Below, piece by piece: positions 1 to 7,139 of a DNA stretch of 11,284 bases. A program made the translations under genes and the position numbers. The stretch lies in contig CAMWQK010000012.1 of assembly GCA_947176445.1 (NCBI GenBank), positions 1 through 11,284 on the forward strand, given 5' to 3'. Positions within the stretch are counted from its first letter, which is position 1, and the number at the start of each line of letters is the position of its first letter. The notes under the pieces are model-generated. The model made no database searches. It saw only the letters and a list, made by a program, of their open reading frames with translations, and was not told the origin of the DNA. The DNA comes from an uncultured Clostridia bacterium (GTDB taxonomy: Bacteria > Bacillota > Clostridia > Christensenellales > Borkfalkiaceae).

Positions 1-467
1 CCGCGCTGCCGCCCTTGCAATCGAACGTGACCGTGTAGACCGCGTTCCACTTTGCATACACGGTGAGATTTCCCGTGACTGCCGCTTCGAAGTCGTAAGC
101 CGTTGTGAGTTCCTCGTCCGCATACCAGCCCTTGAACGCATAGCCCTCTTTGGTGGGATTTTCGGGCGCCGTGACCGCACTGCCGTTTTCGACGGAGACC
201 GCCGTGACCGCGCTGCCGCCGTTCACTTCGAAGCTGACCGTGTATACCTCGATCCAGCTTGCATACAGCGTCGTATCCTCGAACACGGGTGCGTCGAAGT
301 CAAAAATTTCTTCGCAAGCCTCGTCCTTGTACCAGCCCTTGAATGCGTACCCTTCGCGCACAGGTGCCGTAGGCTCATCTACGATCGCGCCGAACGCGAT
401 CTCGCCGCCCTGGGGCACACCTGTGACCTCGTCCTCCGTGTTCGCGTTATAGCCGAGCGTAACCTCC
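1..467 (-). repeat. Tandem InlB/Listeria-Bacteroides-type domain repeats in the surface protein
   Basis: The last 155 visible codons of the surface protein hold two complete repeats and the start of a third. Two copies match with a 207-bp (69-residue) period: the segment from base 29 upward aligns with the one from base 236 upward (GACCGTGTA in both). Each complete unit ends in GYAFKGWY, then a D/E-rich turn, a DF strand and a YA-W strand. The unit nearer the N-terminus (about residues 496-567) is more diverged. Repeats of this family form small beta-grasp-like modules that act as spacers or adhesion modules in Gram-positive surface proteins. The copy number is unknown because the array is cut by the window edge. 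Confidence 0.85.
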
Positions 468-1951
468 GGCATGGTCTCGCCGTATGCGTTGAATTCGCGC
501 ACCGCGATCGACGTTTCCAGATCGCTCGTTGCCGTGATGTTGAGGCGCACGTACTTTGCCGCAACCTCGCCCTCGGGAATGGCAATGTCCATGAACTCCG
601 CATTGTCGGCTCCGAGCTTGCAGGCAACATAGTGGAAATTAAGTGCCGTCTCGTTTGTGAAGTTCACACCGTCCAGCGAGAAGGAGATAAATCCGCTCTT
701 GATCGAGTTATAGAAGAGGAATACCCGCACGGCGTTGATCTTGTGGTAGCCGTCCAACTCGAGCGTGATGCTGCCGAGCACCTCGTCCGCTCCGAGCAGG
801 TTCGTATCGGGTGCCTGCGCAATCGTGAGCAGGTCGCCGTCGATGAGGTCAAAGAGCGGGTGCTCGGGATAAAATCCGTTGATATCTTCGCTCGTGACTT
901 CCTCTACCGCAAGCGCGGTCGTTGTGCCGTAGAGCGCAAATTCGTTGCTCGTTCCGATGTATCTTGCAACGACGGGCATCGTGAGCACTTCGTTTGCCGT
1001 GAGCGCCGTGTAATTCGTTCCGTCTACGGAGTATTCGATCGTTCCGTCGCCGTACACGCGTGCCACGTCGATCGCAATATAGTCGAGCAGATCGTACGCG
1101 CCATCCGTCAGATAGTAGGTGCTGTAATTTGCAAGCTCCTCTTCAAGGACGACGAACTTCATGCTCGCAGTATAGGGCGCGTCCTCGTCGCTCGGATTGG
1201 GCACGGACGCTGTGACCGTGTACTCCGTCTCGCCGTCGCCGACCGCGCCGATCGTGAGAAGTCCGTCGGCAGTGACGGAAATGCCGTCTACCTCGTCCGC
1301 GAGCACATAGGTGATCTCGCCCTCGCCGTAGAGGTTAGACATCTGCGCATTGAGTTGGAGCGTATCACCCTTTACCATGGGATACACCGTCTCCTCGTCA
1401 ATCCCCGCAAGCGTCAAGCCCTGCGGATCGGTATCCACCGCAAGCTCGCCCGCGTAGCCGTACAGTGCAAAAGGATATTCTCCCCACATGGTAGCCCATG
1501 CTCCTTCTGCTTGTACTTGCACATAACGCGCATTAACCTCTGTGGGAAAATCAATTACTTTCCACTGCCCCGAAACGTCGCTTGTCGCAAGTGCCGTCGT
1601 GTAGTTCACATCGTCGGTAGATACCTTGACTGTGAGCGACGTGACATTCTGCAAAGATGCAAATTGAAATTTAGAAAGTACATAGCATTGATCGTCCAAC
1701 TCCGTTTCGCCGTCGCTCTGCATGCCGAGATCAACGCATATCGTCTTATTAAACGCATTGTTGGCAGTATTAAACACAAAATCTTCCTTTGTACTTCCGT
1801 CCAAGGTGTAGATATAGCGATTGTTTGCCGTCATCTGAATCCAGTCCGGCGTTCCGTCCGCACTTGCATTCAACTGTGAAATCCCGCCGCACAGACAACC
1901 GATCGTTCCGAGCAGCAATGCCGCACTCATCATCTTTCCCGTGTGTTTCAT
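1..1951 (-). CDS. Large secreted surface protein with discoidin-like, Ig-like and InlB-type repeat modules (3' end off window)
   Basis: The frame is open for 650 codons and runs off the left edge, so the C-terminus and any cell-wall anchor are not visible. It starts with ATG at 1951-1949. An AAAGGGAG ribosome site lies 9 bases upstream inside the preceding gene, whose TGA overlaps this ATG (ATGA). Residues 1-31 form a signal peptide with a hydrophobic core and a probable cut after ASA. Residues about 32-165 look like a discoidin (F5/8 type C) beta-sandwich, with the ARYVQV strand near 145. Residues about 172-270 look like a bacterial Ig-like domain. About 271-360 is a short discoidin-like half module. 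About 358-490 is a better discoidin domain (LDGYHKINAVRV, KYVRLNI, REFNAYGE). From about 496 there are InlB/Listeria-Bacteroides-type repeats with the GYAFKGWY signature. I infer a glycan- or matrix-binding role at the cell surface. No catalytic domain is visible. The discoidin assignments rest on motif resemblance, not on a search. Confidence 0.88.
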   Translation of the reverse strand, partial: MKHTGKMMSAALLLGTIGCLCGGISQLNASADGTPDWIQMTANNRYIYTLDGSTKEDFVFNTANNAFNKTICVDLGMQSDGETELDDQCYVLSKFQFASLQNVTSLTVKVSTDDVNYTTALATSDVSGQWKVIDFPTEVNARYVQVQAEGAWATMWGEYPFALYGYAGELAVDTDPQGLTLAGIDEETVYPMVKGDTLQLNAQMSNLYGEGEITYVLADEVDGISVTADGLLTIGAVGDGETEYTVTASVPNPSDEDAPYTASMKFVVLEEELANYSTYYLTDGAYDLLDYIAIDVARVYGDGTIEYSVDGTNYTALTANEVLTMPVVARYIGTSNEFALYGTTTALAVEEVTSEDINGFYPEHPLFDLIDGDLLTIAQAPDTNLLGADEVLGSITLELDGYHKINAVRVFLFYNSIKSGFISFSLDGVNFTNETALNFHYVACKLGADNAEFMDIAIPEGEVAAKYVRLNITATSDLETSIAVREFNAYGETMPEVTLGYNANTEDEVTGVPQGGEIAFGAIVDEPTAPVREGYAFKGWYKDEACEEIFDFDAPVFEDTTLYASWIEVYTVSFEVNGGSAVTAVSVENGSAVTAPENPTKEGYAFKGWYADEELTTAYDFEAAVTGNLTVYAKWNAVYTVTFDCKGGSA

Positions 1952-3465
1952 TGTTCTTTTCTCCCTTTGATTTTAATATAGAGGAATCCCCCTGCCGAGA
2001 GGAGCAATACCCCTCCCGTTATTCCTAAAACTACATACAGTGCCGTATGATTTGGCTCGCTTCCAGTCTCCGTCAGAATTTCCTTCGGCGTATACTCTGC
2101 CGTGACGCGATCGCCCTCCGCGACCTCTTCGCTCACCGCACCGCCCTCTGTGGGCAGCTCCGTCTCGAAGGGAAGCTTCTTCGTGGAAACCTTCGTCACC
2201 GTCTGACTGCGGTCGGGCGTGTAAGCCTGAAATTCGTAGAGCGCATACGAATACGTGTCGTACGCGTTCACGATCTCGCCCGTCGGCTCGAAGCGTATCA
2301 TGCGCGTCGTGACCGTATCGCCCGTGATGTAGTACTTGCCGATCTGATCGGCGACCGAGCACCGCATGACCGCACCGCCGACATTGTGCTCCTCTTCCCA
2401 CAGCGTCTCCCACTCCTTATAAGTCGAGTTGTAATAGGAGACCTTAAAGCCCGAGGGATAGATGTCCTGATGCGTTCTGACGACGACGCTCGCGATCTCC
2501 ACCTCGTAGCGGAAGTCCACCGTCAGCGACCAGAACTGCGCAATGCCCTGCGTGTAGGTGTTGAGGTCGTTATCCACCGCCCGATAGAAATATTCCTCGA
2601 AGGCGTACACCGTGTCGGTATACGCAAGCGCGCCCGCCGCCACGTTGGTGTTCCCGAGCACGACCACCCGCTCGCTTCCCTGCTCGCGGAGCTCCTCGGG
2701 CACGTCGTCCATGAAGATGAGCGTATTCCAGCCCGCGGGCGCACCCACGCCCGAGCTCCATGTGTAGGTATCCTCACGCGTCGAGGAATCGATCGCATTG
2801 TTGAGCATCAGGTCATAGCCGACCGAGCCGCGATTGTCCTTTGCGCTCTCCGAGCGGTCAAACGCCACACTGTACGTTCTGCCGTCGGGAGCCGTGATCG
2901 AGGTCGGGATCGCGATCTCGATGCTGTAACCGCTGTTATCCTCCCATACCTTGGCGGCGGAAGTTGCCGCCCTTCCCTCGAAGTTTTTGTCTTTCCCCGC
3001 CCAAATAGTACCGTTCACCATGCCCGAGAGATTGTTGTCGGTATCCACGCGCATCTGCGTGTTGCCGTAGGGCATGTTGTTGTCCGTCGAGCGGGAGAGC
3101 GTTCTGTCGACGAAGATTTCAAGGCTGTCTGCAAGCCACGGCGTGGCATTAAATACCGAAGGATCGATATGTGAAACCGTGCGATCCCACACGTCGGCAT
3201 ACACGTAAATATTGTCGTAATCCCACAGCGCATACACCTCGACCCGCGCTGTCTTGTCCGTGCCGAGCTCGATGAACATCGTCTCGTTATAGCGCGCGTC
3301 CTTCTCCGCGTCTACCTCGGCGGTGCCGTACGCCGCGTACGTCGTTCCGCCGGCGGCGTCTGCCGTTCTGCGGGCGGGCGGCAACAGGGCAAATGCCGAT
3401 GCCGCGATCCCGAGGGCGAGCGCGCCGCTCATTGCCGCATTTAATTTTTTCCGTTGAATGAACAC
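1948..3465 (-). CDS. Membrane-anchored surface protein with CBM9-like and discoidin-like domains
   Basis: 505 residues. The start is GTG at 3465-3463, supported by an AAGGAGGG site about 5 bases upstream; the first ATG (codon 12) has no such site. A signal peptide covers residues 1 to about 38. Residues about 41-255 resemble a family 9 carbohydrate-binding/DOMON-like sandwich: the IYVYADVWD strand, WLADSLEIFVD, then TQMRVD and GYSIEIAIP. Residues about 268-416 resemble an F5/8 type C (discoidin) domain: DNDLNTYTQG, SLTVDFRYEVEIASVVVRT and ending YALYEFQAY. A polar linker (about 417-472) leads to one transmembrane helix at about 474-497 and a short basic tail (KIKGRKEQ). The protein should therefore sit on the outer face of the membrane, with the sugar-binding domains outside. 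It lies 17 bp after the solute-binding lipoprotein gene and overlaps the next gene by 4 bp. I infer a glycan-capture partner of the importer. No enzyme active site is visible. Confidence 0.9.
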   Translation of the reverse strand: MFIQRKKLNAAMSGALALGIAASAFALLPPARRTADAAGGTTYAAYGTAEVDAEKDARYNETMFIELGTDKTARVEVYALWDYDNIYVYADVWDRTVSHIDPSVFNATPWLADSLEIFVDRTLSRSTDNNMPYGNTQMRVDTDNNLSGMVNGTIWAGKDKNFEGRAATSAAKVWEDNSGYSIEIAIPTSITAPDGRTYSVAFDRSESAKDNRGSVGYDLMLNNAIDSSTREDTYTWSSGVGAPAGWNTLIFMDDVPEELREQGSERVVVLGNTNVAAGALAYTDTVYAFEEYFYRAVDNDLNTYTQGIAQFWSLTVDFRYEVEIASVVVRTHQDIYPSGFKVSYYNSTYKEWETLWEEEHNVGGAVMRCSVADQIGKYYITGDTVTTRMIRFEPTGEIVNAYDTYSYALYEFQAYTPDRSQTVTKVSTKKLPFETELPTEGGAVSEEVAEGDRVTAEYTPKEILTETGSEPNHTALYVVLGITGGVLLLSAGGFLYIKIKGRKEQ

Positions 3466-3470
3466 TGTTC

Positions 3471-3477
3471 CCTCCTT
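3471..3477 (-). promoter_or_regulatory. Ribosome binding site that fixes a GTG start
   Basis: On the minus strand AAGGAGG lies about 6 bases before the GTG at 3465-3463 and directly after the TAA of the lipoprotein gene. No other start codon of the membrane-anchored protein has a comparable site, so GTG is taken as the true start. Confidence 0.75.
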
Positions 3478-3482
3478 ATCTT

Positions 3483-5111
3483 TTAATTTGCGAACGGATC
3501 GCCGAACTGCGCAATATTCTTCGCATACTGCGTCGTCCAGTAGCGTTCAAGCTCGGCAAGCCCGAGCTGCTCCATCTCGCTAATCGCCGTCGTAAGATAC
3601 CCTCTTGCCTCGTCATCCGACTTCGCCGTTACCATCTGCGGCCAGAGCGTGTTGTACTTCGCCCATACCTTAGTGGAGATTCCGCCGAGACGCGTCGTCG
3701 AGCTCGGCGACAGGTGATAGGTGAATACCGTGCCGTCGTAGCAGTACTTGCACGACATCGCAACGTTGTTCTTCGTCCGCTCGTCCTGCGTTTCTGCCTC
3801 GTCGTAGTACGGATAGTTGAAGAGACGCTGGGTGAAGATACCCGTATCCTTTTCAAACTTCGTGAGGTTCTCGTTGCGCTGTTTTATAACCTCGTCGGTG
3901 CGCTGAACCTTACCGTCGTCCGTGATTGTATAGTGCTCGTTCTCATGCCCGTAGCACACGAGCATATTGCCCTCTTTACTGAACATATAGAGCGCGAACT
4001 TGATCGCAGCTTCCGGATCGGCGCACTTCTTGCTGATGAGCGTCGTCGTCCAGCCGCGGCGGGACGTGCCCTGGAAGCGGACGTTGTCTCCGATCTCGTT
4101 TCCGCGGAGCGGCTCTACGCACACAAATCCCTTACCGTCACCGAGCGACGCATTGACCGTATCCAATTCCCAGTAGGTCACAGGGTAACAGAAAATCTTG
4201 CCCGCCGCAAGGTCGGTCGTCTTGCTTGCCTTGGTGAATACGTCGGGATCGATGAGCTTCTCGTCATACAGCCGACGCAGGAAGAGCATCGCCTTTTCGA
4301 ACTTCGGGTCCTTGATACGCATCTGCACGCCGCTGTCCGTCACGTAGTACGGGAGCACGCCGAACGCCTCTTCGAAGATCCAGTAGTACCACGAATCGGG
4401 AAGGGAGAGCGGATACATATCGGGATACTGTGCCTTGACCTTGCGCAGCGCCGCAATAAAGCCCTCTTCCGTGCTCATATCGGGGCTGCCGATCGCCTTG
4501 TAGACATCTTCTTTCACGTTGAAGGTGAGCTGCCCCAAATCATTCACGTCGGGATAGTAAAAGCTGTTGAGCCCGTAGATCTTCCCGTCGTACTCCGCCT
4601 TGTCGCTCTGCCAAGCCGTATAGTTCCAATACTCGTCGTCGCACCAGGACTTGAATTCGTCCATCGAGACGTAGTCCTTGCAATACTTCTCGATGAGCTC
4701 CTCGTAGCTGTACACGTAGTCGCCCTCGATGAGCTCTTCGAGGAGCTCGCCGTCCACCCCGAGGGTGATGAGGTCGGGCAGGTTGTTGTTTGCCATGCGC
4801 AGCTTCAACGCCGTATTGTCGCCGTCCTGCGCGATCGAGGTCTTGGGAATGACGCCCGTGATCTGGGAGACCTCTTTGAGAACGGGATAGCTCACCCAGT
4901 CCTCGGTGTACGACCACCAGTTGATCCCGATATACCACGACAGTTTTTTGTTCTGCCCGATATACCACTTCTCGCGCTGCTCCTGTACGTACGGGGAGAG
5001 GTCGGAGTCAAGATCGACGTCGCCGTCACACCCCGCAAACGGAACGAGCATTGCCGCACCGAGTAGCACGCTCATGCCGAGCGCCAACGCCTTTTTGCCA
5101 AAATGTTTCAT
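3483..5111 (-). CDS. LplA-type extracellular solute-binding lipoprotein of a carbohydrate ABC importer
   Basis: 542 residues counted from the ATG at 5111-5109. A TTG three bases upstream (5114-5112) is also within reach of the AAAGGAGG site: spacing is 6 bases for TTG and 9 for ATG. ATG is preferred, and the choice changes the protein by one residue. The N-terminus (KHFGKKALALGMSVLLGAAM) is a lipoprotein signal peptide; the lipobox is P-F-A-G-C with lipidated Cys28, although Phe at -3 is atypical. The mature part is rich in Trp and Tyr, as in sugar-binding proteins. The length and the pairing with two LplB/LplC-type permeases fit the long family 1 binding proteins (LplA-like) of Bacillota that take up oligosaccharides. 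The C-terminal third carries the usual helical stretch (ISTKVWAKYNTLWPQMVTAK). The ligand cannot be read from the sequence. It would act at the outer face of the membrane and deliver sugar to the permeases encoded just upstream. Confidence 0.92.
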   Translation of the reverse strand: MKHFGKKALALGMSVLLGAAMLVPFAGCDGDVDLDSDLSPYVQEQREKWYIGQNKKLSWYIGINWWSYTEDWVSYPVLKEVSQITGVIPKTSIAQDGDNTALKLRMANNNLPDLITLGVDGELLEELIEGDYVYSYEELIEKYCKDYVSMDEFKSWCDDEYWNYTAWQSDKAEYDGKIYGLNSFYYPDVNDLGQLTFNVKEDVYKAIGSPDMSTEEGFIAALRKVKAQYPDMYPLSLPDSWYYWIFEEAFGVLPYYVTDSGVQMRIKDPKFEKAMLFLRRLYDEKLIDPDVFTKASKTTDLAAGKIFCYPVTYWELDTVNASLGDGKGFVCVEPLRGNEIGDNVRFQGTSRRGWTTTLISKKCADPEAAIKFALYMFSKEGNMLVCYGHENEHYTITDDGKVQRTDEVIKQRNENLTKFEKDTGIFTQRLFNYPYYDEAETQDERTKNNVAMSCKYCYDGTVFTYHLSPSSTTRLGGISTKVWAKYNTLWPQMVTAKSDDEARGYLTTAISEMEQLGLAELERYWTTQYAKNIAQFGDPFAN

Positions 5112-5120
5112 CAAAGAGTT

Positions 5121-5128
5121 CCTCCTTT
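5121..5128 (-). promoter_or_regulatory. Strong ribosome binding site for the solute-binding lipoprotein
   Basis: AAAGGAGG on the minus strand lies 9 bases from the ATG at 5111 and 6 bases from an in-frame TTG at 5114. It sits in the 33-bp gap after the second permease gene. This is the strongest ribosome site of the importer operon, which fits the excess of binding protein over permease usual in ABC importers. Confidence 0.7.
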
Positions 5129-5144
5129 TCTATCCTGAAATTGA

Positions 5145-6104
5145 TTATTCCTTCACCGAACCGACCAGCATGCCCTTGACAAAGTACTTCTGAACGAACG
5201 GATACACGCAGAGAATGGGCACGGTGGAGACGACGATCGTCGCAAGTTTGATCGCATCTGCGGTGACGGTGATCGTACCGCCCGTATTTCCGCCGCCGAC
5301 GATATCCCCGCCCGAAATCGCGCTGCCGTTGATGATGCGCATGAGAATGGTCTGCATGGGATACATCCAGTCGGCGTCGAGCACGTAGATGTACGCGTCG
5401 AACCAGGCGCTCCACTGCCCTACCGCAAAGAACAGGCACACGGTCGCGATCGCGGGTGCGGAGAGCGGGAGCACGATGGAGAAGAAAATGCGGTACCAAC
5501 CCGCACCGTCGAGGCGCGCCGATTCTTCGAGGCTGACGGGAATGTTTTCAAAGAACGTCCGAAGCACGATCATGTTCCACACATTGACCGCGCACGGCAG
5601 AATGAACACGAGGAAGTTATCGACGAGCCCGAGCTGACTGATGACGAGGTACGTGGGGATCATTCCGCCCGAGAAGAACATCGTCGCAAGGCAGAGAAGC
5701 GAGAAGAACTTGCGCCCTCTGAGAGCGGGCTTGCTGAGCGCGTAGGCGAGCAATCCCGTTACGATGATGGAGACGAGCGTTCCCGCCGCCGTACGCGCGA
5801 CCGAGATGAAGAACGAGGTCACGAGCTGGGAATTTTCGAACACCGTCTTGTAGGCGATGAGGCTGAACTCGCGCGGGAAGAAGTATATGCCGCCCTTCAT
5901 CGCGTCGAGCGGTTCGTTGAACGACTCTGCGACGATCTGCCAGAACGGATACAGCGAAACAAACCCGACAATGAGCAGCAGGATGAGATTGACTACGTCG
6001 AAGATACGCTCGCCCAGCGTGTTCTTTTTTGTCCAGCGCACGTAGGCGCTTGCGATCTTGTTTTTTATCTTCACAAAGAATTTTACAATAATATTTTCCT
6101 TCAT
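5145..6104 (-). CDS. LplC/YtcP-type carbohydrate ABC transporter permease
   Basis: 319 residues from ATG 6104-6102, preceded by AAGGGGG and starting 10 bp after the stop of the partner permease. A longer reading of the frame up to 6215 would add 37 Arg/Ser-rich residues lying inside the upstream gene and is rejected. Hydrophobic helices lie at about 36-58, 98-122, 134-155, 160-180, 207-228 and 285-305, giving the usual six-helix fold. The cytoplasmic EAA loop is clear at about 191-218 (LEESARLDGAGWYRIFF followed by IVLPLSAP); it docks the ATPase. The family is the inner-membrane subunit of oligosaccharide importers (MalG/LplC type). No ATPase gene is present in the window; in Bacillota such importers commonly share an MsmX-type ATPase encoded elsewhere. 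A Gly-rich insert (GGDIVGGGNTGG, about 265-276) sits before the last helix. Confidence 0.95.
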   Translation of the reverse strand: MKENIIVKFFVKIKNKIASAYVRWTKKNTLGERIFDVVNLILLLIVGFVSLYPFWQIVAESFNEPLDAMKGGIYFFPREFSLIAYKTVFENSQLVTSFFISVARTAAGTLVSIIVTGLLAYALSKPALRGRKFFSLLCLATMFFSGGMIPTYLVISQLGLVDNFLVFILPCAVNVWNMIVLRTFFENIPVSLEESARLDGAGWYRIFFSIVLPLSAPAIATVCLFFAVGQWSAWFDAYIYVLDADWMYPMQTILMRIINGSAISGGDIVGGGNTGGTITVTADAIKLATIVVSTVPILCVYPFVQKYFVKGMLVGSVKE

Positions 6105-6114
6105 TTCCGCCCCC

Positions 6115-7023
6115 TTAATACAGCCCGCTGCCCGTCGTCTTTTTGCAGACGGTGTTCGCGGCGATGAGAATCGCGAAGTTGACGAGCGACTGCACAAGCC
6201 CCGCCGCCGTCGCATACGAGTACATGCGGTTGGAAAGTCCGAATTTATAGATATAGGTATCCAGCACCTCGGCGACGTTCAGGATGAGCGGGTTCTGGAA
6301 GAGATAGATCTGATCGAAGCCCGCGTTGAACAGTCCCGCGATGGAGAGGAGTAGCGTAATGCGCAGCGTCGGCATGAGTGCGGGAAGCGTGATATAGCGG
6401 ATTTTCGCAAACCGTCCCGCGCCGTCGATATCCGCCGCCTCATACAGCTCGGGATTGATGTTGGAGAGCGCGGCGATATAGATGATCGCGTTCCAGCCGC
6501 CCTCCTTCCAGGTGCCCGTGATGACCATGAGCGGCCAGAAGAACCAGTCCTCCGTCGAGAACTGTACGGGATCGATTCCGAATACGCCGAGGATTCTATT
6601 GACCGTGCCGTCCGTTGCGAGCAGGTCGCCGAAAATTCCCGCGACGATGACCCAGGTGAAGAAGTGCGGCAGATAGGAGAGCGTCTGCACGCCCTTTTTG
6701 ATCCCGACAAGGCGCAGCTCGCTCAGCATGATCGCAAACAGAATGGGTGCGGGGAAGCAGAACACGAGCTTTAACAGGTTGATCGCGACCGTATTGCGAA
6801 TGGCGATCGCGAAGTCGTGATCCTGAAAGAGCGTTGCAAACTGCTCGAAGCCCACCCACGGACTGCCGAACACGCCCGTGGAAATTTTATAGTCCTGAAA
6901 GGCAATGAGCAGGCCGTAGAGCGGAAGATAGCTGAACAGGATCAGACAGATGATCCCCGGAAGCAGCATGGAATACAGCGTGCGCTGTGCCCAGATTTCT
7001 TTTAATACCTTTTTTCCCTTCAT
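6115..7023 (-). CDS. LplB-type carbohydrate ABC transporter permease
   Basis: 302 residues, starting at ATG 7023-7021 with AGGAGG 5 bases upstream. This is the first gene of the minus-strand operon. The N-terminus is typical of the family: a short basic lead, then a helix (LPGIICLILFSYLPLYGLLI) followed by AFQDYK. Further hydrophobic helices follow at about 75-100, 116-134, 160-185, 220-235 and 270-292. The EAA loop is at about 193-220 (LYEAADIDGAGRFAKIRY, then ITLPALMP), with the D-G-A core intact. It pairs with the second permease encoded 10 bp downstream to form the membrane channel for an oligosaccharide or modified sugar brought by the binding lipoprotein. Expression is probably controlled from the 116-bp divergent region shared with the GntR-LacI regulator gene. 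Confidence 0.95.
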   Translation of the reverse strand: MKGKKVLKEIWAQRTLYSMLLPGIICLILFSYLPLYGLLIAFQDYKISTGVFGSPWVGFEQFATLFQDHDFAIAIRNTVAINLLKLVFCFPAPILFAIMLSELRLVGIKKGVQTLSYLPHFFTWVIVAGIFGDLLATDGTVNRILGVFGIDPVQFSTEDWFFWPLMVITGTWKEGGWNAIIYIAALSNINPELYEAADIDGAGRFAKIRYITLPALMPTLRITLLLSIAGLFNAGFDQIYLFQNPLILNVAEVLDTYIYKFGLSNRMYSYATAAGLVQSLVNFAILIAANTVCKKTTGSGLY

Positions 7024-7084
7024 CGCGTCCTCCTGCGTTGCCTTGATATAATCTGATTTTTTCTGTATTTTTGAGTTAAGATAT

Positions 7085-7111
7085 ATTTTATTTCCGTTAT
7101 TTCGTTTACAA
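7085..7111 (-). promoter_or_regulatory. Candidate promoter of the importer operon
   Basis: On the minus strand TTGTAA (7111-7106) could be a -35 element. It lies 15 bp before TAAAAT (7090-7085) or 18 bp before AATATA (7087-7082). Neither pairing is ideal, but this A/T-rich stretch is the only reasonable promoter-like sequence before the first permease gene. It would leave a 5' leader of about 55-60 bases carrying the AGGAGG site. The proposed operator covers this -35. Confidence 0.35.
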
Positions 7112-7118
7112 ATCGAAA
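7100..7118. promoter_or_regulatory. Imperfect palindrome, proposed operator of the GntR-LacI regulator
   Basis: The sequence TTTCGTTTACAAATCGAAA has perfect 5-bp outer arms (TTTCG/CGAAA) and a partly symmetric centre: TT pairs with AA two positions inside each arm, so 14 of the 18 non-central positions are symmetric. It overlaps the -35 hexamer of the regulator promoter and the candidate -35 of the divergent importer operon. One dimer bound here could repress both. The minus-strand reading contains ATTTGTA, reminiscent of operators of AraR, which has the same domain layout; that resemblance is only partial. The site is inferred from symmetry and position. Confidence 0.5.
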
Positions 7119-7133
7119 ATTAACTGTTATAAT
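7105..7133 (+). promoter_or_regulatory. Near-consensus promoter of the regulator gene, predicting a leaderless mRNA
   Basis: TTTACA (7105-7110; consensus TTGACA) is followed after exactly 17 bp by a perfect TATAAT (7128-7133) with the extended -10 motif TG one base before it (7125-7126). The A of the regulator's ATG (7140) is the seventh base after the -10, the usual transcription start position. No ribosome binding site precedes the ATG. The mRNA is therefore predicted to begin at, or within one or two bases of, its start codon. Confidence 0.8.
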
Positions 7134-7139
7134 GCCGGT

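Noticed and set aside
632..1879. 415-codon open frame on the plus strand opposite the surface protein gene
   Set aside because: It lies antisense to a well-supported gene, is Arg/Val/Ile-rich without recognisable motifs, and has no ribosome site. Open antisense frames are expected where the sense codons are GC-rich.
1890..1900. Possible lipobox (TIGC) in the surface protein signal sequence
   Set aside because: Position -3 is Thr and -2 is Ile, and a good signal-peptidase I site (ASA) follows 12 residues later; a secreted, non-lipidated form is more likely.
2047..3174. 375-codon plus-strand open frame opposite the CBM9-like protein gene
   Set aside because: Same pattern as other shadows: Arg/His-rich, no domain, no ribosome site, and the sense gene is clear.
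3714..5066. 450-codon plus-strand open frame opposite the solute-binding lipoprotein gene
   Set aside because: Despite its length it resembles no protein family, has no start context, and mirrors the sense codons of the lipoprotein.
6105..6215. 37-residue N-terminal extension of the second permease
   Set aside because: The extension is Arg/Ser-rich and lies inside the upstream permease gene. ATG 6104 has a ribosome site and gives the normal family N-terminus.
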